From Mytilisepta virgata (Eukaryota; Mollusca; Bivalvia; Mytilida; Mytilidae): 64,000 nt of DNA. The stretch covers positions 32,690,150 through 32,754,149 of the forward strand of contig CM051514.1 in assembly GCA_028015205.1 (NCBI GenBank), given 5' to 3'. The translations under genes were made by a program, and so were the position numbers. How positions within the stretch are numbered: position 1 is the stretch's first letter; every line of letters begins with the position of its first letter. Below the pieces are notes generated by a model that was given only the letters and a program-made list of their open reading frames with translations, did not search any database and was not told the DNA's origin. Of the stretch, positions 36,445 through 48,400 are shown in pieces.

Positions 36445-39400
36445 CTGTAAACAGAAAAGAAATTTTTAATGTTCATTAAATCTATTAAAATTGTTGTCAA
36501 CAAACTGTTTATTGATCGATTGATTATTGTTTAACGCCATGTGGGCGACATTTAAGCCATATCATGGCGAGACCTGATTAGATAAAAACTGTTTAAGACA
36601 TTGATAATAAAATATGATATTTATTACTATTTACCATGTAATCGGAAAGTAATTATTATCTAAATGAATGCTGGCTTATAACAGTATTATCAAAATCAGC
36701 TCTCCCCAAAAATTTACATACCAGTGAGGTCACCACTCAGATGATAAAATGTGGTTATGTAAATTAAATTTATACATTGAAATTTATTATTCCTTCATGT
36801 TAGAATAAAACTAGAAATACCGTGAGCAAAGCTCACTACTTGATGCCACTTCTTTGCCTTACATAAGATACATGAAAGTAAATGTCAATATTTTGGATAG
36901 GAAAACTCCAACAGCAGCGAGATGAAATTTTAAAAAGCTGTGAGTAATGCTCACTTAATGAGTTCCATCAAATTCCATTCGGTAGTTTAGGAGGAGTTGC
37001 GGATGGCATACTATCACATGGAATGGCAAAGTCAATGTTTTGCTATGGAAAACCCAAAAAGTTGGTCAGATCAAAATCTAAAATAGGAGATGCACTATGT
37101 CATCATGTGATAAAGATTCTCTGAAAGTCTCATGGAATTCCATTCAGTGGTTTAGGAGTAGTTGCGGATTGCATACTGGTACCCCCCTATCACAAGGGAT
37201 GGCAAGGTCCATGTTTTGGTATGGAAAACCCCAAATGTTGGTCAGATCAAAATCTAAAACAGGAGGTGCACTATAGCATCATGTAAAAAAGATTCTCTTA
37301 AAGATTCATCAAATTCCATTCAGTTGTTTAGGAGGAGTTGCGGATGGCATACTGGAACCCCCTATCACAATGAATGGCAAAGTCCATGTTTTGGTATGGG
37401 TAACCTCAAATATTCATCAGATCAAAATCTAAAATAGGAGGTGCACTATGTCATCATGTAATAAAGATTCTCGGAAAGTTTCATCAAATTCCATACAGTA
37501 ATTTAGGAGGAGTTGCGGATGGCATCATGGTACCCCCTATCACATTGAAAGTCAAAGTCCATGTTTTTCCATGGGAAACCCCAAAAATTGGTCTGATCAA
37601 ATTCTAAAATAGGAGGTGCACAATGCCATCATGGGATGAAGATTCTCTGAAAGTTTCATCAAATTCCATTGAGTAGTTTAGAAGGAGTTGCGGATACAAA
37701 GGTCAAACGAACAGACGGACGGACGGACACGACGAATATTATATACCCCGCTTTTTTCAAAACGGGGGTATAATGATATACAAAATCTTTATCTATCGAT
37801 TGTGATAATAATTTAAGTCATTATCACTGGGCTGGGCCTTCATATTTCATATTCTATATCTTGCTATCACTCGGTAAAAAATATTCGAATATAAAGGCCT
37901 AGCCATTGTGTAAATGACTACAACTCTATAACTCATGAACGATTTCTTAATTTTTATACTCCAAAAATTGATATTCAAACATTGAAATCAAATTATCAAT
38001 CTAAGAAAATTTTGTTTTTTTAAGGAACAAATGTAACATACCGGTAGGTTTAGGATTAAATATACTAAAGTTACTACGGATTTTGCTCAACTTGAAGACG
38101 CATTTTAACCAGTGCTGGAAAGCAGTGGTAGAAAGATTGCAACTGTAGTTGTGTATAATTTCAAATTGTATTTTATCACAGATTTGTTCTTTGTTATGTG
38201 AGATCAATTACAGTGAATGTATTCCTTTTGTTCCTGAAATATTGAGTATTTTTTTTTTCAAAATCGATCTACATTCCGTGGTATGGAAACCAGGATATAA
38301 TTTCAGTAACAGTTCAATGTGTATTAAGGCTCAGCTTTTAGCAACAGTCACATTTTAGTGTCAATATTCTAAATCTTGGTGGAGGTTTTCATGTGTGACT
38401 CAAGTGTGAAATTCGGGTGAAGGTCTCAGACAAGGACTATCTATAGACCAAATACAGTTGGTCTATGTATTGCAATTGCTGAGAAATGGACATTATCCCA
38501 AAACCTGAAACAAGTCACTCAAGCATGAAATTGGGGTCAAGATTTTGCTTAACTTTAAGACACATTTTAAAAAACAACACACTTATATATCATAAAGTAC
38601 ATATATGAAAATGCAATATAGGAAACAACATCACACAGAATTGAAAATAATAAAAGATTTCTTTTTTTTAATTCAAAATCCTTTTTACAAGATTAAACAT
38701 TGATAACTTAAGTGCACACACAACCTGTGCATTCATGATATATTCCCCTGAACTGATATTATGTTAGAACTACTAGTGCAAAATACTCTTGAAAAAAAAG
38801 CAGGTGTGTATGACAATGGAGATACTGTTACTAACTAGTTAATTTGGTATGTTCCCCAACGACTACTGGACTAAAACAACATCTAATTAGACAAGGGATT
38901 CAGAGGTCCTCTGTAGGGGAAATTACTTATTAACCTGTACATCTACCCCAGATTTACCTAAGGAATGATACCTATTAAACTGTAAATTTATACATTTGTA
39001 TATAAAATGGTATGTCAATACATGTAAATTGTTTTGAAGTGATCTATTTCAATTTAAATAAATATAAAAAAAAAATATTTAACTTTGTCAGTTTTCTTAT
39101 TCATTCCGTTTTTAGAAGAAAATAGACATTTTCCCTTGAGTGTACCTCTTAATCCCTTGTCTAATTAGATATTTTTTATTAAGACCAGTAGTCGTTCGGG
39201 GAATAAACCGTTAATTCATATCAGGTTTCATGACTGCACAATGATTTGTAAATGATTCTGACTGACCACACCATCTAGTCTAAGAAACATATACCCTTTT
39301 AATACCTTTAAAGATTCCCCATGATAGTAATGATAGAATCAGCCGTAAGTTTGTAAACTTGACCAACAACTGAATTAGATGAATTGAAATCATATCTACT

Positions 39401-42400
39401 GCCTTGAAACCTCAGTTCATGGACTTATTTCTTTTTTTAACAAGTACCATAATCATTTTATATTGTATTTTCCCTTCACTGTCAGATTCAATTAGCTCAT
39501 TTGTAATTAAAACATAAATTTACTTAATTTTATTAAAAACACTGATCCAAGGAAAAAAACTCAGATTGTCATTCATTGTTTTTGACATTTTCAATTTTCA
39601 AGTACATTTATTTTTACTATTAGAAATTTCCCATTTAGAATCATATCTGAGGTTAAGAAACATGTAACCTTTTAATTACAATTGCAATTTTTTCAAAATA
39701 ATTTCTTGATCAACATTTATTTAAGTTAACAAAAATTGTCTTCCTATTCCAGAATTTAGATCTTCCAATTGGCAAAAACACATTACATAAACTGAGGTTT
39801 ACCAACAGTAACTTATCAGAAAACTCTCTTTTTTTCAAATATGACCTGCCATTGTAAGATAGAGACCAATGAAGTAAACTATAAAGCAAATGAGAGAGAG
39901 AGATGTTTTATTTGTACTGACATAGTTTTATTGTTACAATACTTAAGATTCATACAAATCTAAGACTGAATATCTGTAAACTTCACTGGATACATGTTTA
40001 CTAGTAGAACAACAAAAACTCCAACGTGGGATACAGAGTTACTTATTGAGAAGCTTAATGATCAATACCCTGAGAGACCATGGAAGAATTATAATAACAA
40101 GGAGTGCTGCTTTTGCAATAATGATCAAAATTGTATTTAAAATGGTTGTCAAATATTTATGGACTTCCACAATTTGATTTTAGGATAATATTGAAATATT
40201 GATATCCATAAATTGAATTCAGGATAGTCTGGATATTTAAGGACCTCGATAACAGACAAGTAAATTTTAGGACCTTTAGAAATTTATTAATACAGATCCT
40301 TAAATATTTCAGATTATCAAAATATGGAGGGCCTAAAATATTTCAAGTGCTCCTGAAATTGACTTGATGAGATCCATAACTATTTGAGAACATCCTTAAA
40401 TACGAATTCTATGTATCATAGGAAAACATGTTATTATAATACTACAGATTAAGTTTTATGATACCAAAGTTTAAGAGGAAAGAAGAATTCAGCAGATTCT
40501 AGCATTGTGTACATATCAACACCCATTATATGCAGCAAAATCTCAACTAAATGCTGAACAGACAACCAACTGTATGGTAATGAGATTGATTCAAATACCT
40601 GTCAATATTTTTACATACAAAGTAAGGCCCAAAATAAATATGAATGAAATGTTCTAAACGAGTATGGACCAACAACCTAACTAGAGCACCATTTCCAGAT
40701 ATATCCAAAATGTTTAGATTTTATATACCAGTGAAATCCAGCCCAAAGAAGAAATAAATACAACAATTTTCTATCCAATATGGATATATATTTATATACT
40801 ATAAAGATTACCACTCTTACTCTCCAATAACCAGTTTTTACCTTCTTTATAACAACTCTGAAGTTAACCTGTCTGAAACACATTAGACGAATCAATGATC
40901 TACATGTATTTTCTTCACAAAATTACACACACATTGCAACCAACAAGTTTCCCCAAAATGGTGATGAAATAATGATTCTTTATAAAGCTGTATAAAAGCT
41001 CTTATAAGCAATCTGATACACTTACTACTACAAGATATCTGTCAACTGTAACTAAAGAAGTAAAATTGTTTGTTTGTATTTCATCTACAGTAAATATGTA
41101 AATGTCAATTTGATAAAAAAGGTTAAAATATAATTTCATACTTGTTGGAACCGACAATTTAATCCAAGAAAAAATTTCTGGCTAGAAATATCACATCCTA
41201 CTACTGAAAATATTTTTGAATGTCAAAATGAAGAAATCATGCCTGCATAAAAACTGTTAACATAAATTATTACACCTTATCAAAATTTGTTAATTTTAAA
41301 ACTGCATATTCGTCTTTTTAACTACATAATTGCTTCAAAAGTCATGATCACTAAGCCCCCCCCCCCCCATCCTCATTCCTAATCTCAATACAACCACAAA
41401 GTATATGATGTACTTAGATCACTTTCACACATACTTTTTCAACAATCAAGAGGCTCTCAAGAGTCTGAATCGCTCACCTGTTATCTTTTGTATACCATCA
41501 CAATTTTTTCATTAATATTGACCTGTACAGGTAAATTGTAGGTTCCTGAACCCAAATATATATGGTTGCTAGGGACTTTTTCATTGGTTGCTATCGACTT
41601 TTTCAATGACCTTGACCTTTCTTTTTGACTTGTACAGGTAAATTATAAGGTCCTTAACCCAAATATGCATGGTTGTTAGGGACTTTTTCATCGGTTGCTA
41701 TGGGATTTTTCAATGACCTTGACCCTTGATGCTCCATTTTACTTGTACAACTAGCATTTAATTTATTTCAAGTAATGCCCTAAACATCAGTGACAATGTC
41801 AGACCATTATTTTCTGTTTACATGTAAATAATCTTTCAAGGGCAAAAACTCCTATAAGGGGTCAATTGACGATTTTGGTCAAGTTGACTTATTTGTAGAT
41901 CTTACTTTGCTGAACATTTTGAGGTACACAGTTTGTCTTTATCTATAATAATATTCAAGCTAATAACCTAAAACTGCAAAATTGCCTTAAAATTAACAAT
42001 TCAGGGGCAATAACTCAAAAATGGGTTGATGGATTCGTCTGAAAATTTTTAGACAGGTAGATCTTGACCTCATAAATATTTTTACTACTTGTCAGTTTTG
42101 CTCTAACTGCTTTAGTTTTCGAGATATCAGCCAAAAGGTGCATTTTCACCTATGTTCTATTTTTAGCCAGGGCAACCATGTTTCTCGATGGACAAGAAAA
42201 TAAAACAAAAAATTTATACTAGATACCCTAAGGACCAATCAGCCAAAGTTTGGCTGAAATTGATTCTGTAGTTTCAGAGGAGAAGATTTTTAAAAGTTTA
42301 CAAAGATGACGAAAAAAATGTGAAAAATTGTCTTTACAGGGCAAAACCTCCTATAAGGGGTCAATTGACAATTTTGGTCATGTTGACTTATTTGTAGACC

Positions 42401-45400
42401 TTACTTTGCTGAACATTGTTGTTGTTAACAGTTTGTCTTCATCTTTAACAATATTCAAGATAACAACCTAAACCTGCAAAATTTCCTTAAAATTAACAAT
42501 TCAGGGGCAATAACCCAACAAAGGTTGTCTGATTCATCTGAAAATTTCATGGCTGGTAGAGCTTGACCTGTTGAACATTTTTACTCAGTGTCAGTTTTGC
42601 TCTAAATGCTTTGGGTTTTGAGATATAAGCCAAAAACCACATTTTATCCCTATGTTCTATTTTTAGCCATGGCGGCCATGTTTCTTGGGGGACAAGAAAA
42701 TAAAACATAAACTTTAATCTAAATACCCAAAGGATCATTCAGACTAACTATGGCTGTATATTGGTTCAGTGGTTTCAGAGGAGAAGATCTTTGAAAAAGT
42801 CTATGACAGACGATGGACGCCAAGTGATGGCAAAAGCTCACGTCCTTTTAGGACAGGTGAGCTAAAAAGTTTATGACAGACGGATGGACAACGGATGCCA
42901 AGTGATAGCAAAAGCTCACATGTCCTTTTAGGACAGGTGAGCTAAACAGATGAAAAAATCTATATACCCTATCCTAATTCATGGACAGAGCCTAAAAAAA
43001 ACATAATATAGTTTCTGATTACATATATGATTAAGACTGGGTGATCATTTCACAAAAGTTCATAAGAATTTTAATTAGACACACATATATATTAATATAA
43101 AATTAAATTCGAATAAAAATGGAAAAAGTACCAATTTTAATAAGGGAAACAAACAAGATTTCTATTGCACAGTTTATTATGATTTTACACCATGGCATTC
43201 AACATGAAGTCAACATTTTTGTACAATTTCAATCTTCCACGATCATTGATCACTGAAACAAAAATAAGAAAACCAAGATGGTTGACTGTGTGCAGTAGAA
43301 ATCCTTGCCATCAGTTATAAATATTGCTAGTGATTTTGTTTTGACCCTAATAATTCTTATGACCTTTAATGAGATGGCACCGAAGGCTGCTGAATTAAAA
43401 ATGACTATATAAGCTTTTTGTGCAAGTAGTTATTAAGACCAGGGTTTAATTTTTTTCATCAAAAATATTGTTAGTCTTTTCTTTATATAAGTTTATACAT
43501 AGTTGTTCTCTGACTTACCTGAGGTATATACTACCGGCTACAACAACCATGTATTATAGATTTACAAATTTAACTTCACTTTCCCAAGAAATAATAAATC
43601 TTGTAAGGAAGAGTCTACTTGCTATCTTTGAATTAAATAAACTATTCACGTAATTATAATTTCAACTTTAACAAAAATTGCAACGACATCAAACTAAATT
43701 TTGAAAATGTTATATCTCTGAAACTGATTCAAAACTTTGGTCACTCCAAAAACCAATAAAAGCAAGGCTGTATTGTGATTCTTGTAAGCAATTTTGTAAA
43801 GAATAAAACTTTTTAGTAAAGACAGGACTAAAAAATACATCCTGTTGGTATTGAGATAACAAAGCACCAAGATTCCAATGTATATTTACAAAGCTTTCTG
43901 ATGAGCGTTGCTAGGCACCAGGCACAAGCTAGGAATGTTATGTGAGGAAATAAGCATTTATGTATCTTTTTTTCCAAAATGAAAAAGCACTGCAATAAAA
44001 GCTTTATTACTTCTGTTTACAATATCTAAGGCTAAAGCTTATTCTTGTGCTTACAATTTTGTCATTTAACATCAATTCTGGTCAGCTTGTTTTAAACTAT
44101 AACATCATTCAAATAATTTGGCTAGAAACAAGAACACAAAGAAGTTATCTCCCTTTCAAAGTTCCAACTGGACAGATAATTTTCTCCTTAAAGACCATTT
44201 TTTCTCTCCCCTGGTCAACCTAGGACTTAAGGGAAGATAATTCAATTTTGTCCTTCAGAATGTGTACTTGATGAGTATTAACTAACCTGTCAAACTGCTG
44301 ACGACTCCGTGGTCTTGGTCGTTGAACTTGATGATACATATTACTGTGTATTGCACTATCCCCATAGTACTGAAAAAAAAGAGATATGCACTAATAATCA
44401 CTGGACAATGATGGATTTGTTTATTAATTTGTGTTTCTATGTGGGTATTTGGTAGTTGCATGTGATCTTTGGCAGGAAAACATTAAATCATTTTCAATTA
44501 AAATCAACAATGATTCATGTCAGACTTGTTTTAAAAGTTTAAACTAGAGGCTCACATAAGCCTGTATCGCTCACTTGGCTTGTACTAAAATGTAAGCTCT
44601 TTTGTATCCACAATGCTTTTAAAGAAACACAAAGTGCCAAAGTAACCTGGATATTTGACTTTTGACCTAAAAAAGGTGGATAAATTGCACCTGTCCTTCC
44701 ATATGAGATACTAGCTAACTTTGCTTAAAGTCTGCCCATTAGTTCCTGAGCAAATGACAAAAGTTTTTTCCCATATTAATTCAATGGAAACTTTGAACAG
44801 CCACAGCCCTCCATTGATCCAATGAATCTCAACCAAAAGTGGAAATTTTGTAGCGGGTAATGTCATCAATCCTGCGATCAAAACATTGCATAATGTAGTT
44901 TCAGAGAAGATTTGTTCATCCAACCGGAAGCAAAGAGAGTTGGTAGAGGTCCTTCCATAAATCATTCCTGCCAACTTTGGTTACAATCTGGCCATTAGTT
45001 CCTGAGCAAATTACAAAACAAACCTTTTCCCATATGGATTCAATGGAAACTTTGAACAGCTGCAGTCTTCGGTTGAGCAGATGAGTCTCAACAAAAAGTA
45101 GATTGTTTGTAGTGGGTATTGTTGTCTTCAATCCTGCAAAGTTTCAGAACATTTCATAATGTAATTTCAGAGGATAAGATCTTTGAAAATTGGCCAATAA
45201 AATTCACAGATGGCCTCTGATGGCCATGTTGTTCATTCAACAGGAACCAAAGGTTGAACGTTGGTAGAAGTCCTTCCATACATCATCCATGTCAATTTTG
45301 GTTACAATTTGCCCATTAGTTCCTGAGCAAATGACATAAAAATCCTTCCCCATATGGTTTCAATGGGAACTTTGAACAACCGCAGCCATTGATTGAGCAG

Positions 45401-48400
45401 ATGAATCTCAACCAAAAGTGGATCTTTTGTAGAGGGTATTGTTGTCATCAGTGCTGCAAAGTTTCTAAACATTTAATACTGTAGTTTCATAGGAAAAGAT
45501 TTTTGAAAATTGGCCAATAAAAATCAAAGATGGCCTCTTGTGGACATGTTGTTCATCCAACCAGAACCAATGGTGGATCGTTAGAAGAGGTCCTTTCATA
45601 CATCATTCCTACCAAGTTTGGTCACATGATCCGACATGTAGTTTCAGGGGAGAATATCAAAATGTGAAAAGTTAATGGATGACTGACAACGAATGCAAAG
45701 TGATGGCATAAGCTCACATGGCCTTTAGTGAGCTAAAAAAGCCAAATACATGCATTAAATTTATCGCATAGAATTTATCAACTTGTAATTGCAACTGATA
45801 AATTAAGAAATGCATTTGGTATAGAATAATTCAAACTGTTTAATACTGAAGTACTTTCAAACCTAACCTAGTCATGTTTGCAAATATTACCAATTTACTA
45901 TGAGTGGCAGGAGAAAGTTGTAGGGGCATACAGAAATCAAACTGTCACAAATAAGAAAATTTTTCCTTTACACAATGCAAATTAAACACACGTAAATTGT
46001 GAACTTAGGAAAGTGACATGATTAAAATACATGTATGGAAGAAAGGACATGGTGACAAAATATCTTTTACATGTATACTAACCAGAGATAATGAAAACTT
46101 GAATTTACCTGAGGTTTCTCTAAAGATTGTTGTATCTCTTTCTCATGTAATTCATCCCTATCTTCATGTGGGTAATGCCCTTGTCGTTCCCGATGTTTTC
46201 TCTGATGTTCGCTCCTGAGAAACTGTATCCACTCTGCACGAGTCATGTTATTAGGTGGAGAATTTTCTGTGTGATCACTATCAAAACTTCGCTGGTTTCC
46301 ATGGTGATGCTGTAGTAAACGGTACTGTGCTGAGGGTTGATTGGATTCTTGAAGTCGACGGTATTGGTCTTGTGCCCTGTTTATCCATGAAAAGAACCAG
46401 GTCAGAATTTTTGTACATTAAAGGGAATTTTCAGACACTACTTTCAATAAAATATATGGATGGTTAAGACGTTATGAAACGGTAAAATATTCTAATTCTA
46501 ATCTTGTTTCATTAATAGGCACATTGTTAATTGAATAAAATTTTCTAGTACATGTATTTGTATGTATTTTTTTCACACAATTGCAGAAATCAACATTTCA
46601 CAAATACTTTATTTACATGTACAAATATATTTAACTTAAACTAGATATCCTGTGTCTATAAGAGCGATGCCCCATCCCCTTGCACATAGAATTTCCATCT
46701 TTTATTTATGATGGGAAAATGTTTGGAGAATTATATAAATATATGAAAGTTTCATAATACATCCTGCTTACAACTTTTAGTCCATTAAAAATAATGAATC
46801 CACAGTAATAAATTCTGTTTCTGACATAAGGACCCAAACTTTCTGAATTGTGTTGCACTATATAAGGTGATTGCAGATGTGAAACATCATTAATACATTA
46901 ATTTAGGTTCTTTAATAACACACCGAATGCAAAAATTTAATCATAGTCAATCAAGCATAAAATGTAGGTCATGCCAACTTTGTTGTACTATATAAGATGA
47001 ATGCATACGTTTAATATCATTGATATTTCTCAATAGGTTTCTGAGAAATGCACCTAAATGCAATAAAATGCTCCGCTGGGCGCAGCTAGATACGACCGCA
47101 GATGTCGAACCCTGAATAGTTGGGGCAATTATGAACACAACATTCAAGCTTGATACAATACTGAATTTGGATTGTGAATAAATATTTGACACAGCATAGG
47201 TTTCTGACACAGAATGAATGTTGTCTAAGAACTTAAAAATTTTTAATTTACCTATTCAAACCATATCAGTATTATTTGTTTTTATATATAAATCAGAAAT
47301 AACCAATTTAAAATTTAAAATTGGGCACACATATCAATTTCTTGCTATTGCGCAATACTGTGTAATTGAAAATTTCTTCAAATATTTGACACATAATAGG
47401 TTTCTGACACAGAATAACTGAAATCAAAGAACTTAAAATTGGTCATATGATTTGAATTTATATTCAATTTTTTGCTTTTGTGTAATACAATATGCTGTGG
47501 AGAATTGCCCCCCCCCCCCCCAAAAAAAAAAAAATAATAATTTACCCCAATACACTATGAAGTTGCACATTGACCCCCCTCCCAAAAAAAAAACAAAAAA
47601 CAATAAAATTTATTGTAACCCCCCCCCCCCCCCCTTTTTTTTGCTAAAAAAAATTTGAAATTTTCTTTTTAATTTATGAAATATGAAATGAGAAAAAATT
47701 ACCCCCTCCCCAATTTCTCATTTACCCCCCCCCCCCAAATTTTGTTTTCAACCCCCCCCCCCCCCCCATTTCTTTATACTTTGCAACCATAACAACCCAT
47801 TTAAATACATCATAACATATTAAAATAGAAAATGACATCATAGTCATGGATGGCAAATTTTAAATATACATATTAAAAGCAGTTTAGATAAGATAAACAA
47901 AAAAGCTTCATCAGCACATTTTATATTGGCAAATTTCCAATGGAATTTGTTAATAATAAAGTTTTGATAACAGGGCACACATATCAATTTCTTGCTATTG
48001 CGCAATACTGTGCAATTGAAAATTTCTTCAAATATTTGACACATAATAGGTTTCTGACACAGAATAACTGAAATAAAGAACTTAGAATTGGTCATATGAT
48101 TTGAATTTATATTCAATTTTTTGCTTTTGTGTAATACAATATGCTGTGGAGAATTGCCCCCCCCCCCCCCCCCACAAAAAAAAAAATAATTTACCCCCTT
48201 TTTAGCTTTAATTTTGGACCCCGATTTGGACTAACTTGAAAACTGGGCCCATAATAAAAAAACTCAGTACATGTTTAGATTCAGCATATCAAAGAACCCC
48301 AAGAATTCAATTTTTGTTAAAATCGAACTAAGTTTAATTTTGGACCCTTTGGACCTTAATGTAGACCAATTTGAAAACGGGACCAAAAATTAAGACTCTA

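Noticed and set aside
36266..36469. 67-codon plus-strand ORF
   Set aside because: Shadow of the last PARD3 exon on the opposite strand.
43468..43653. Exon suggested by a perfect CAG|GTAAGT donor on the minus strand near 43520
   Set aside because: All acceptors upstream give stops in the frame required by the neighbouring PARD3 exons.
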